Part shown: in pieces, positions 15,289 through 23,727 of the stretch
How the letters are laid out: each line of letters opens with the position of its first letter
Numbering within the stretch: the stretch's first letter is position 1
Source: Calditrichia bacterium
GTDB taxonomy: Bacteria; Calditrichota; Calditrichia; RBG-13-44-9; J075
Assembly (NCBI GenBank): GCA_028284445.1
Contig: JANQRS010000027.1
Coordinates: 1-32,607, forward strand
Direction: 5' to 3'
DNA length: 32,607 nt
Program-made: the position numbers and the translations under genes
Notes under the pieces: generated by a model
What the model was told of the DNA's origin: nothing
The model's input: only the letters and a program-made list of their open reading frames with translations
Databases searched by the model: none

Positions 15289-17751
15289 ATGAGGTTTTTT
15301 AATTGGTTGTTTGTCTCACTCTTGACGGTGTCGACTTTCATGTTCGCCGATGGTAATGCGCGTCTGCAAGTCATTCATAACGCTGCCGATCCGGCTGCCG
15401 CTGAAGTCGATATCTATGTAAACGATGGATTGCTGCTTGACAATTTTGCATTCCGCGCTGCGACACCTTTTATCGACGTGCCGGCAGGCGTATACCTTGA
15501 TATCGGCGTTGCTCCGGCGACAAGCTCGTCTTCAGCTGATGTCATCGCTACGTTTACGGTGAAATTTAAGAAGAACAAGACATACATTGCAGTTGCCAAT
15601 GGTGTTCTTGATCCGGCCGCCTTTGCTGCGAATCCTGATGGCCGTGAAATTGGCTTTACGCTCTTCTCACGCGACGGTATTCGCGAAGCAGGCAGCGATG
15701 CTGCTAATGTTGATTTTGTCGTTCTACATGGCGCAAGCGATGCCCCGGCAGTTGACGTTATTGCACGTGATGTAGCTACCTTGGTTGACGGTGCTGCTTA
15801 TGGTGATATCACTGATTACATTTCTGTTCCTGCTGGTGCATACACCTTGGACATCACCCCGGATGCTGACAACAATACCGTTGTTGCCTCATTCGGTGCA
15901 GACCTTTCCGGTCTTGGTGGTGGTTCGGCAGTTGTATTTGCTTCGGGTTTCCTGACTCCGTCTGCAAATCAAGACGGCGCTGCTTTTGGCATCTATGCTG
16001 CTCTTGCTGACGGAACTGTTATTGGCTTGCCGGCTGCAGATCCGCCAGTACCGATGGCCCGTTTGCAGGTTATTCATAATGCCGCTGATCCGGGTGCTGC
16101 CAGTGTAGATATTTATGTTAATGGCGGTCTTTTGCTGGACGATTTTGGTTTCCGCACCGCTACGCCGTTCATCGACGTTCCGGCCGAAGTTGCTCTGACA
16201 GTTGGCGTTGCACCGGGCACCAGCACTGGCGCCGGCGACATCATTGCCAGCTTTGACGTAACACTTGCAAATGGCGGAACCTATGTAGCCATGGCAAATG
16301 GTGTTTTGGATCCGTCCGCTTTTGCTGCTAACCCTGATGGTCGCAGCACCGGTTTTACGATCTTTACTAAAGCAGATGCTCGCGAGAGCGGCAGCAAAGA
16401 AGATCGCGTTGACGTATTTGTCGTTCACGGTTCGACCGATGCTCCGGCAGTTCGGATCAATACCAACAATCTGTGGATCGACGGCGCCGCTTATGGCGAC
16501 ATCACCGGTTATTTCTCTCTGCGCGCTCAGCGTAATGTAATCGACGTAAAAGTTCCGGGACATCCGAACATTCGCGTTGGAAAATTTGAAGCTGACCTGA
16601 CTGGTCTTGAAGGCGCTGCTGCTGTTGTATTTGCATCCGGTTTCGTAGATCCGTCTGCCAATAATGGCGGTGAAGGTTTTGGTCTGTTTGCTGCACTGCC
16701 GAATGGCGCTGTTGTAGAACTGCCTGCCATTGAGCCTGCTCCTGCGAATGCACGCCTGCAGGTAATTCACAATGCGGCTGATCCGGCTGCTGCCAGCGTT
16801 GACATTTATGTTGGCGACGATCTGCTTCTGGACGATTTCGCATTCCGCGCTGCTACTCCGTTTATCGACGTGCCGGCAAATACAGATCTGGCCATTGGCG
16901 TAGCTCCGGGCACCAGCACCTCAAGTGCTGACATCATTGCAACCTTCGACGTTCGCTTTAAGAAGAATCGCACCTACGTTGCAGTTGCAAATGGCGTTCT
17001 CGATCCGTCCGCTTTCGCTGCCAATCCTGATGGACGCAGCATTGGATTCACCTTGTTTGCTCGTGACAAAGTGCGCGAAGCTGCCAAGGATCACGGTAAT
17101 GTAGACTTTATCGTTCTGCACGGCGCAACTGATGCACCGGCAGTAGACGTTATCGCTCGTGACGTGGCTACTTTGGTAGACGACGCTGCTTATGGCGACA
17201 TCACTAATTATATCTCAGTTCCGGCTGGCGCTTATACGCTCGACGTAACGCCTGCGAACGACAACAGCACAATTGTTGCTTCCTTCGCCGCTGACCTTTC
17301 CGGTCTCGCTGGTGGCGCTGCTGTAGTTTTCGCATCCGGTTTCCTGACTCCGTCTGCAAATCAAGACGGTGAAGCATTTGGCATCTACGCTGCACTGCCC
17401 GACGGCACCGTTATCGGTCTGCCCGCCGCTTCTACTTCCGCGGCTACCAGCATTGCTGGTCAAGGCTTGAGCAGTCTGACAACCATCGACGATTTTGCTC
17501 TGAATCAGAACTATCCGAACCCGTTCAATCCGTCAACAACAATTGCATTTGCATTGCCGACTGAATCAAACGTGACTCTGAAAGTCTATGATGTTCAGGG
17601 CCGTGAAGTTGCAACGCTGGTCAACGACCGTATGGATGCCGGACAGCACAGCGTGAATTTTGACGCTAGCAACATCGCAACTGGCGTTTACTTCTATCGC
17701 ATCGAAGCTGGTAGTTTCCAGGCCATTCGCCGGATGATGTTAGTGAAGTAA
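15289..17751 (+). CDS. Secreted DUF4397 repeat surface protein with type IX sorting domain
   Basis: This 820-aa exported protein starts at the ATG at 15289, just after a strong TAGGAGGA SD and directly before a signal peptide (MRFFNWLFVSLLTVSTFMFA). The body has three tandem units of about 231-233 residues, each opening with ARLQVIHNAADP and made of two DUF4397-like beta domains. The PNPFNP sorting domain covers about residues 734-820 and ends YRIEAGSFQAIRRMMLVK. Units 1 and 3 are much more alike than either is to unit 2. DUF4397 proteins are secreted or surface proteins of mostly unknown role; adhesion or cell-surface layering is a guess. The gene is probably monocistronic: a clear terminator follows 36 bases after the stop. 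Confidence 0.93.
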   Translation: MRFFNWLFVSLLTVSTFMFADGNARLQVIHNAADPAAAEVDIYVNDGLLLDNFAFRAATPFIDVPAGVYLDIGVAPATSSSSADVIATFTVKFKKNKTYIAVANGVLDPAAFAANPDGREIGFTLFSRDGIREAGSDAANVDFVVLHGASDAPAVDVIARDVATLVDGAAYGDITDYISVPAGAYTLDITPDADNNTVVASFGADLSGLGGGSAVVFASGFLTPSANQDGAAFGIYAALADGTVIGLPAADPPVPMARLQVIHNAADPGAASVDIYVNGGLLLDDFGFRTATPFIDVPAEVALTVGVAPGTSTGAGDIIASFDVTLANGGTYVAMANGVLDPSAFAANPDGRSTGFTIFTKADARESGSKEDRVDVFVVHGSTDAPAVRINTNNLWIDGAAYGDITGYFSLRAQRNVIDVKVPGHPNIRVGKFEADLTGLEGAAAVVFASGFVDPSANNGGEGFGLFAALPNGAVVELPAIEPAPANARLQVIHNAADPAAASVDIYVGDDLLLDDFAFRAATPFIDVPANTDLAIGVAPGTSTSSADIIATFDVRFKKNRTYVAVANGVLDPSAFAANPDGRSIGFTLFARDKVREAAKDHGNVDFIVLHGATDAPAVDVIARDVATLVDDAAYGDITNYISVPAGAYTLDVTPANDNSTIVASFAADLSGLAGGAAVVFASGFLTPSANQDGEAFGIYAALPDGTVIGLPAASTSAATSIAGQGLSSLTTIDDFALNQNYPNPFNPSTTIAFALPTESNVTLKVYDVQGREVATLVNDRMDAGQHSVNFDASNIATGVYFYRIEAGSFQAIRRMMLVK
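15358..17433 (+). repeat. Three in-frame coding repeats, about 693-699 bp each
   Basis: Units begin at 15358, 16057 and 16750 and run to about 17433 inside the DUF4397 gene. Protein identity between units 1 and 3 is high in the second half, while many synonymous sites differ, so the duplication is old. One 32-base stretch is nevertheless identical between 15946-15977 and 17338-17369. Confidence 0.9.
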
Positions 17752-18053
17752 GACTTTAGGAGAGGAGTGTTCCCCAACACAACCCTCAAGGGGATGTATC
17801 GACAGGTGCATCCCCTTTCTTTTTTGGCGCGCAAGCTCGCTCTCGTTCGCACCTCATAAGGAAGCAACGATTCCCCCACTCAACCAATATCCCCTCACAC
17901 CCAACATGTAAGCAGGAAACCAGGCTCCCGGAGAATGTTTCAGCAAATTTCAGAATTCAAGCATCGAATTTCAATAGTCAATACATTCATCGGAATCATA
18001 TTCCGGCCGTAGCATTCAATCACTTTTTCTATACTATCTTTCGAGGAGGTTTT
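17752..18053. other. Intergenic region, 302 bp, between two surface-protein genes
   Basis: It holds the terminator of the DUF4397 gene and about 225 bases of unremarkable, AT-rich sequence that should contain the promoter of the next gene. A strong SD (GAGGAGG) ends it, 3-4 bases before the ATG at 18054. The first ten bases after the stop (GACTTTAGGA) recur after the next gene. Confidence 0.6.
17788..17825 (+). terminator. Rho-independent terminator of the DUF4397 gene
   Basis: AAGGGGATG (17788-17796) and CATCCCCTT (17809-17817) form a perfect 9-bp stem with a 12-base loop, followed by TCTTTTTT. Confidence 0.88.
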
Positions 18054-20591
18054 ATGTCAATTATTAGGCTCCCGGCTTACTTGAGTATTTGTCTATTTCT
18101 GATAGTAAGCAGTCTTACCGGTTTATATTCACAGGAAACGATAACGATAACGGGCGAACCGCTTGCAGTTGTCGAGTATGACCTGGAAAATACAACCTAT
18201 CATGCATACGCCAATACTGAAATTGGCCGAAAAGATGGCTCAGTATGGCCTGACGACCCCGCATCTACCAATGACATATATCGCACAAGATTCAAGTTCA
18301 ATGTATCGCAGATACCTGATGATGCCACTATTGATGAGGTAGAATTCAAATTTTCTTTTCTGACGCCGGATCCGGAAGACGATTGTCTTGATTGTACGGC
18401 AAAGATTGTATCGCTTCCTTTAACTGTGGGCGATGACCCTGAAAATGTATTTGATAAAGTCGGTGAAGGGTCGACCTATGAAGATGACATTTCCTACCTT
18501 GCCTCCAACTTTGCCAAAACAATTGCAGATATGGCCGACGACTTGCAAAACGCCCTTAGCGGAGACAATTTTTATGTTGGGGCAATGTCTGAGGATGAAG
18601 ACAGCGATGCAACGCGAGCCGACTTTAGCGGAGTGAGCATCACAGTAACCTTTACCGCTCCTTATGATGTAACCGTAAAGAACAGCTTCGGGGAAGGAGA
18701 TATGAAAATCGATGGTACAACCATGACCATTCCGGCAGCCGGAGAATCTTTTGAATGGATACACAATACAAATCACACTCTTGAGGCACTGGATCAAGTT
18801 GTAGACGGTGAAGAGTGGGTATTTAATGAATGGCTTTATGATGGCCAGAGCAGCAGCAGTCGCACACTCAATATTACCGTGTCCAAAGACATCACTTATA
18901 CAGCATCATTTGACCGCATACTGAATGTAACTCTTCAAACCGATTTTATTGGCTCCGGAACCGACGGAGAGTTGATTCTTGATGGCAATACCGTTACCAC
19001 ACCGCATTCCGTGCAGGTGGTTAGCAACACCTCGATTCAACTTGAAGCCCCGGATCAGGACCGAACTGTCAATGGCGAAACGGTCCCCTATCACTTATTG
19101 AAATGGTCTACTGGTAGCAGGTCCAAGGTGTATAATTTCACGCCGACTGAGCACACAACCTTGACGGCTGACTACAAAGCAAAATTACGCACATTTAGCC
19201 AAAAAGGCCTGGACCGGAATAACCAGCGCAAAATGGTTTTTGATAACGGCACTTATCATATGGTCTATGAAGATAATGGCGACATCTATTATGTTTCATC
19301 CACGAATGACGGCAACACCTGGAGCCGGGAGCTACTGCTGAGTTCCGGATCCGGCGGTCAACGTCATCCTTCTATTATTTCAACCAACAGTGGCTTATTA
19401 GCAGTCGTTTGGGAACATAAACCGAGCTCCGGTGCATCTATCAAGCTTAGAGTACGGAATGGCGGTTCCTGGGGCAGTATATTGGACGTGGCCAGCTATT
19501 TTACGCTGACACAATTCCACGCGACACCTGTTGTGTCTTTCATTGGCGGCAATCATGACCTCGGCATTGTCTGGCACGATGGTGATGGCAACAATCTCAA
19601 AATTCGCCCATATGATGTAAACAATGGTACTTTTGGCACAGAAACAGACATTCCGAATACAGGCAGTAGTTCGCTTTACCCTGCCGTTGCCGAAGACATA
19701 AACGGCAATATGCATCTGGTTTGGCAGGAGTCTGGCAAAATCTATTACAGCACTGTGGACTACGCCAGCAGTCAATTTTTCTTTGGCCCGCATAAGGTGG
19801 ACATATCTACCGGATCCGGATTTACGCACAATAAATTTCCGTCTATCACCACCGATTACAATCGCAGACCAAGCGTTGTTTGGGAGGGAAGGTTTACACC
19901 AACACAAGCATCGGTAGGGCAAAGAGTCATTGTCTTCCGGCAACGAGATACAAGTCTAAATTGGCAGGCAGCAGTATCTTTCCAGGGCAGCGACCATTAT
20001 CATCGCCCATCGATTATGGGTTTTCCCAATGTCCTGAATAATGCGGATTTACGGATAGCCTGGACTCGGGCCGATGATCAAATCTGGATTTCAAGCTATG
20101 ACGGCAACAGCTGGACGACGACGAATCAAAATTTGACGGGACAGGCAGTTGGTTTGTCTGAGAATGTGGGTACTACTGCAAACGCAAAAATGGTCTATCG
20201 CGACACCGGCGTTTCACCATACAAAATTCTAACAACCTCCGATAACCTTGAGCCAATTCCAAGTAAACGGAGTGCTGGAAACGATGACGAATCGCTACCG
20301 GCAAACGTTCCGTCAGAATTCGCGCTGTTGCAGAACTATCCCAATCCATTTAATCCGACAACCACGATCTCGTATAAGCTGCCAGTTCCTGCGCAAGTCA
20401 AATTGATTGTCTATGATTTGAATGGCAAAGAGATCAAAGTTCTGGTCAATGCTTATCAAAATGAAGGGATTCAACAAGTAAGATGGAATGGCAGGGACGC
20501 ATCTGAGCAAGTGGTTGCGAGTGGCATTTATTTTTATAAACTCATTGCAGGAGACTATGTACAGACACGTAAGTTGATGTTCTCGAAGTAG
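18054..20591 (+). CDS. Secreted sialidase-like propeller surface protein with type IX sorting domain
   Basis: This 845-aa exported protein has a signal peptide (about 1-26, ending GLYSQ), an N-terminal beta domain (about 28-200, Asp-rich), two InlB-like beta repeats (about 203-287 and 289-375), a region of repeated Asp/Trp-containing blades resembling a BNR/sialidase propeller (about 380-730, e.g. YYVSSTNDGNTWSRE), and a PNPFNP sorting domain (about 755-845). The sialidase catalytic residues are not evident, so it may bind rather than cleave glycans. GAGGAGG precedes the ATG closely. It follows the DUF4397 gene on the same strand behind a terminator, so it has its own promoter. Its 3' flank shares GACTTTAGGA with that neighbour. 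Confidence 0.9.
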   Translation: MSIIRLPAYLSICLFLIVSSLTGLYSQETITITGEPLAVVEYDLENTTYHAYANTEIGRKDGSVWPDDPASTNDIYRTRFKFNVSQIPDDATIDEVEFKFSFLTPDPEDDCLDCTAKIVSLPLTVGDDPENVFDKVGEGSTYEDDISYLASNFAKTIADMADDLQNALSGDNFYVGAMSEDEDSDATRADFSGVSITVTFTAPYDVTVKNSFGEGDMKIDGTTMTIPAAGESFEWIHNTNHTLEALDQVVDGEEWVFNEWLYDGQSSSSRTLNITVSKDITYTASFDRILNVTLQTDFIGSGTDGELILDGNTVTTPHSVQVVSNTSIQLEAPDQDRTVNGETVPYHLLKWSTGSRSKVYNFTPTEHTTLTADYKAKLRTFSQKGLDRNNQRKMVFDNGTYHMVYEDNGDIYYVSSTNDGNTWSRELLLSSGSGGQRHPSIISTNSGLLAVVWEHKPSSGASIKLRVRNGGSWGSILDVASYFTLTQFHATPVVSFIGGNHDLGIVWHDGDGNNLKIRPYDVNNGTFGTETDIPNTGSSSLYPAVAEDINGNMHLVWQESGKIYYSTVDYASSQFFFGPHKVDISTGSGFTHNKFPSITTDYNRRPSVVWEGRFTPTQASVGQRVIVFRQRDTSLNWQAAVSFQGSDHYHRPSIMGFPNVLNNADLRIAWTRADDQIWISSYDGNSWTTTNQNLTGQAVGLSENVGTTANAKMVYRDTGVSPYKILTTSDNLEPIPSKRSAGNDDESLPANVPSEFALLQNYPNPFNPTTTISYKLPVPAQVKLIVYDLNGKEIKVLVNAYQNEGIQQVRWNGRDASEQVVASGIYFYKLIAGDYVQTRKLMFSK

Positions 20592-20640
20592 GACTTTAGG
20601 AATAGAAGCTTCGCATCGTCAAACACCTCGCACTGTAAAA

Positions 20641-20668
20641 GCACATCCCTCTGCACAGGGGGATGTGC
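20641..20668. terminator. Hairpin in the convergent gap, probably terminating the minus strand
   Basis: GCACATCCC (20641-20649) and GGGATGTGC (20660-20668) form a 9-bp stem, extended by a T-G and a C-G pair. The T-run (TTTT) follows on the minus strand only, so it fits termination of the sixA-like transcript best, although it also lies 50 bases after the plus-strand propeller gene. Confidence 0.6.
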
Positions 20669-20688
20669 GCTATCCGGTTAAGGCTTGC

Positions 20689-20709
20689 CGTCAATCGGTC
20701 ATCGTTCAT
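20689..20709. repeat. Degenerate heptamer triplet
   Basis: CGTCAAT, CGGTCAT and CGTTCAT follow each other with a 7-base period. A perfect doublet of the related heptamer CGGTCAA lies at 20787-20800. Both are in the convergent gap between the propeller gene and the sixA-like gene and look like decayed period-7 arrays. Confidence 0.6.
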
Positions 20710-20786
20710 CTTATATTTTCTGCACAAGTTCGCTGGAAGCGAATATCTGCCTGTGTTGTGAAACGGCTCTGCCGCTATAGGTGGAT

Positions 20787-20800
20787 CGGTCAACGGTCAA
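20787..20800. repeat. Heptamer doublet CGGTCAA
   Basis: Two perfect adjacent copies, 11 bases from the stop of the sixA-like gene. They are related to the degenerate triplet at 20689-20709. Confidence 0.6.
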
Positions 20801-20810
20801 TGCTCACCAA

Positions 20811-21305
20811 TCATCCGACATTTTTTGGAAAATCGAAAGAAACAAAAACGCCCTTATCCTCTTTGACAGCTGTCCAGCTTTCAACCGGGAAATCAATGGT
20901 AAACACACCACAGGTGGGAATATTGTCCACATCCTCGCCGGAGAGATGATAGCTAAGGCGGGTGAAGCCCGGATTGTGGCCAAACATAAAGGCCAGGTCA
21001 GCGCCATCCGGCAGCTGATGAATAACATCCAGCAAGTCGTGGATAGAAGCTTCATAGATCTGTTCCGCCTGACGGATCGCGGCAGAATCATAACCAACAG
21101 CGTCTGCAATAACCCTCGCTGTTGTGATCGCCCGATTGGCAGGTGATGATACAATAACATCCGGTTTAACACCGGCCTTTGCCAACCTCTCTCCCATCAT
21201 TGGAGCATCGCGCGTCCCGCGTTTGTTCAGAGGGCGATCAAAGTCATCCAGCCGCGGATTATCCCAGCTCGATTTCGCATGGCGAATTAAAACAAGTCTC
21301 TTCAT
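20811..21305 (-). CDS. sixA: SixA-like phosphohistidine phosphatase
   Basis: This 164-aa protein is a short histidine-phosphatase-superfamily member of the SixA type. The ATG at 21305 is preferred over an in-frame TTG 15 bases earlier because GTGGAG precedes it and MKRLVLIRHAKSSWD is the usual start. Catalytic residues R8-H9 (RHAKSSWD) and H110 (FGHNPG) are visible. SixA removes phosphate from phosphohistidine, for example in phosphotransferase or two-component relay proteins; its target here is unknown. It starts 11 bases after the stop of the amj gene, so the two form an operon. A hairpin with a minus-strand T-run lies about 140 bases downstream. Confidence 0.92.
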   Translation of the reverse strand: MKRLVLIRHAKSSWDNPRLDDFDRPLNKRGTRDAPMMGERLAKAGVKPDVIVSSPANRAITTARVIADAVGYDSAAIRQAEQIYEASIHDLLDVIHQLPDGADLAFMFGHNPGFTRLSYHLSGEDVDNIPTCGVFTIDFPVESWTAVKEDKGVFVSFDFPKNVG

Positions 21306-21316
21306 TCTGTCTCCAC

Positions 21317-22135
21317 TCAAATTATTCCCGCCACCCAGGCTATCAAGTAGGCCGCCGGAAGCAGGATAAACTGTGCAACGATAGTACCGGCAAATCGACT
21401 AATCACCAGAGCTATCACACATTTGCGAAAAAAACCTTCACTTTTGCTGCCCTGGATCACATCGTCTGTCAAAGCTGATAAATATGGATCAATAAACACA
21501 AAAAGCAGCACTGTCGCAAATCCATTTACAACAGCAGATAACTGACTGGCCGTGCCACGAAACTCGGGATTAATATATCCGGCAAACAAGGCGGCAAATA
21601 CCCCAACGGTCAGGATTGCAACAGACAACACATTCATCGCCAGAATCTTAAAGGGCAAATTTCGCAATGGGGCCAGGCTGTTGAGCCGCCTGGAGCGCGG
21701 CACCCGAAAGTGATCACGCAACTGTCGAACACCGGCTTTGGAAAAACCATGAATCAGGACCTTAGGAACCGAGCGATGCACATTAAAACTAAGGACAAAG
21801 CGACCAAAGATTCGCTGAAATGTGGGGATCAGAAAGGCGCCGACCGCTGTGCCCGCCGTTGCCGCAAGGATAAAGTATTGAAAGTTGTGCAATGGCAATT
21901 CTGTTAGTCCGCGGGCAAGGTCATTTTCAATCATCTTGGCGATAAGAGGACTCTGAAATGAGTTAGACATCCGCGACACCAACACCAGCACGTTGAAGAG
22001 TGCAAACGACACCGCAATCCTGCCGGTGGTCACCCCAACAAGGCGAACAGCATAAGACAAGGTGCCAATCAGATGAACGGCAAAGGTGAAAACTAACACC
22101 GGTAGCAAATAGCTCATTTGCGGATTATCGAACAC
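21317..22135 (-). CDS. amj: Amj-type lipid II flippase
   Basis: This 272-aa integral membrane protein resembles Amj, the alternative to MurJ that moves the peptidoglycan precursor lipid II across the inner membrane. The N-terminal region is characteristic of the family: FTFAVHLIGTLSYAVRLVGV followed by TGRIAVSFALFNVLVLVSRMSN. About six membrane segments are visible, with a basic loop near residues 140-165. The GTG at 22135 has AAGGA about 10 bases upstream; an ATG at 22117 is the alternative, with no clear SD. It is followed by the sixA-like gene after 11 bases. The gap before the divergent amidohydrolase gene contains a palindromic repeat. Amj is often a backup flippase; whether MurJ is also present cannot be seen. 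Confidence 0.9.
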   Translation of the reverse strand: MFDNPQMSYLLPVLVFTFAVHLIGTLSYAVRLVGVTTGRIAVSFALFNVLVLVSRMSNSFQSPLIAKMIENDLARGLTELPLHNFQYFILAATAGTAVGAFLIPTFQRIFGRFVLSFNVHRSVPKVLIHGFSKAGVRQLRDHFRVPRSRRLNSLAPLRNLPFKILAMNVLSVAILTVGVFAALFAGYINPEFRGTASQLSAVVNGFATVLLFVFIDPYLSALTDDVIQGSKSEGFFRKCVIALVISRFAGTIVAQFILLPAAYLIAWVAGII

Positions 22136-22231
22136 TTTTACGGCGTCCTTCAGTTTGTCTTCTGCCCAGCCTGCTCATTTGAATAAATGGCCAAAAATTG
22201 GTAAATTTAGATCGAATTTTGTTGCTATTGG

Positions 22232-22278
22232 TTATCCCCCCTCTGTCTCCCCCTGGCAGGGAGACTAAGGGGGGATAA
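22232..22278. repeat. C-rich/G-rich palindromic repeat, copy 1
   Basis: A 47-base imperfect palindrome starts TTATCCCCCCT and ends AAGGGGGGATAA, with inner arms TGTCTCCC and GGGAGAC around the centre. It lies in the divergent gap between amj and the amidohydrolase gene. A related element is at 25309-25356. Similar CCCCC/GGGGG palindromes are dispersed in many environmental bacterial genomes (recalled, not searched). Confidence 0.88.
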
Positions 22279-22315
22279 TTACCTATCAAGCATCCAAACT
22301 AAGCAAGGCATCTCC

Positions 22316-23596
22316 ATGAAAAAACTACTTTATCTTTTGCTCCTATCCGCGCTTTGTTTTGCCAATTCACCGAAACGCACCATTTTACATTGCGGAGAGC
22401 TCATCGACGTCAATGCCGGCAAGGTGCTGAAACAACAATCCATCCTTGTCGAAGGCAATAAGATTGTAAAGGTCAGCAAAGGCTATATCTCTGCCGAAAA
22501 AGGCGATGAAGTGATCGATCTGACAGATAAAACTGTCCTGCCCGGCCTGCTGGATATGCACGTGCATTTGGAAAGCGAACTTCGCAGGGGCACCTATATC
22601 AATCGCTATACATTGAATGAAGCGGACGTGGCCTACGATGCAGCCGTGAATGCCAGGAAAACGCTCATGGCTGGTTTTACCACCGTACGCGAATTGGGCG
22701 GCAGCACGGTGAATGTAGCGTTGAAAAAAGCCATTAACCGTGGCAAAGTGGTTGGCCCACGCATTTATACTGCGGCAAAGTCAATTGCCATCACCGGTGG
22801 CCATGCTGATCCCACAAACGGCGCTAAGAAAGGTATATGGGACTATCCGGGCCCGGCTCAAGGAGTGGCGGATGGCGTTGATGAATGCCGCAAAGCGGTG
22901 CGTCAGCAGGTAAAGAATGGCGCCGACCTCATCAAAATCACTGCTACCGGTGGGGTTCTAAGCGTTGCTCGAGACGGTCATCGCCCGCAATTCACTGTCG
23001 AAGAAATCAAGGCGATTGTTGAAACCGCTAATGATTTTGGCATCAAAGTCGCTGCCCATGCGCATGGCGCAGAAGGAATGAAGCGAGCGATTCTCGGTGG
23101 GGTTTCCTCTATCGAGCACGGCACTCTGATGACGGAAGAAGTCATGGATTTAATGAAGGAGAAGGGCACGTGGTTTGTCCCGACCATCACGGCTGGTAAA
23201 TCGGTGGCAGATTCTGCTAAAGCCCCGGGATTCTTTCCAGCGGTTGTGCGGCCGAAAGCGATGGAAATTGGTCCCAAAATACAATCGACCTTTGCCAAAG
23301 CCTATAAGCGCGGCGTCAAGATTGCTTTCGGTACCGATGCCGGTGTCTTCACGCACGGCAAGAATGCCCTGGAGTTTCAGTATATGACCGAGGTCGGCAT
23401 GCCGCCTATGGAAGCCATTCAATCGGCAACCCTCGGCGGTTCAGCGCTGATCGGCATTGAAGACAAGACCGGCAGCATTGAAGCCGGCAAGTGGGCCGAC
23501 ATCATTGCCGTCGATGAAAATCCTGTAAAGAACATCAAGGCGCTGATGGATGTGACCTTCGTAATGAAGGACGGGAAGGTGTATAAAACACAATGA
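22316..23596 (+). CDS. Secreted metal-dependent amidohydrolase (prolidase/imidazolonepropionase-like)
   Basis: This 426-aa protein has a signal peptide (MKKLLYLLLLSALCFANS) and an amidohydrolase-superfamily barrel. The metal site is complete: H82-x-H84 in DMHVHLE, K207 in DLIKITATGG (probably carboxylated, bridging two metals), H248 and H250 in AAHAHG, the His of IEHGT (about 268) and the catalytic D341 in GTDAG. The closest characterised relatives are exported Xaa-Pro or Xaa-Arg dipeptidases, so a periplasmic dipeptidase is likely, but the substrate cannot be read from sequence. AAGG lies about 8 bases before the ATG. The stop TGA touches the heptamer array at 23595, so there is no 3' spacer. 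Confidence 0.93.
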   Translation: MKKLLYLLLLSALCFANSPKRTILHCGELIDVNAGKVLKQQSILVEGNKIVKVSKGYISAEKGDEVIDLTDKTVLPGLLDMHVHLESELRRGTYINRYTLNEADVAYDAAVNARKTLMAGFTTVRELGGSTVNVALKKAINRGKVVGPRIYTAAKSIAITGGHADPTNGAKKGIWDYPGPAQGVADGVDECRKAVRQQVKNGADLIKITATGGVLSVARDGHRPQFTVEEIKAIVETANDFGIKVAAHAHGAEGMKRAILGGVSSIEHGTLMTEEVMDLMKEKGTWFVPTITAGKSVADSAKAPGFFPAVVRPKAMEIGPKIQSTFAKAYKRGVKIAFGTDAGVFTHGKNALEFQYMTEVGMPPMEAIQSATLGGSALIGIEDKTGSIEAGKWADIIAVDENPVKNIKALMDVTFVMKDGKVYKTQ

Positions 23597-23638
23597 TGCT
23601 GGATGCTGGATGCTGGATGCTGGATGCTGGATGCTGGA
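23595..23638. repeat. Heptanucleotide tandem array, unit GATGCTG (= CTGGATG)
   Basis: Six perfect copies plus two bases begin inside the stop codon of the amidohydrolase gene (TGA at 23594-23596). The unit is the reverse complement of the CATCCAG array at 1-59. It lies in a convergent gap before the cupin gene and is followed at once by an unrelated inverted repeat (23642-23699). Confidence 0.96.
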
Positions 23639-23641
23639 ATT

Positions 23642-23699
23642 TAGCCACGGAGCGCACAGAGAACCAATTTTCTTATTTTCTCTGTGATCTCTGTGGCTA
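23642..23699. repeat. Inverted repeat with CACAGAGAA arms
   Basis: Arms of 22 bases (23642-23663 starting TAGCCACGGAG, and 23678-23699 ending CTCTGTGGCTA) match at 19 of 22 positions around a 14-base AT-rich loop. It can fold as a long hairpin in the convergent gap between amidohydrolase and cupin and may end both transcripts. Elements with CACAGAG cores are dispersed in many environmental genomes (recalled, not searched). Confidence 0.88.
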
Positions 23700-23727
23700 G
23701 TATCAAATATCGAGGATCAAGTATCCG

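Noticed and set aside
15889..16770. Open frame of 293 codons on the minus strand inside the DUF4397 gene
   Set aside because: It lies antisense to clear repeat domains, has no SD, and its low-complexity Ser/Arg/Asn composition is what the codon bias of the sense strand produces.
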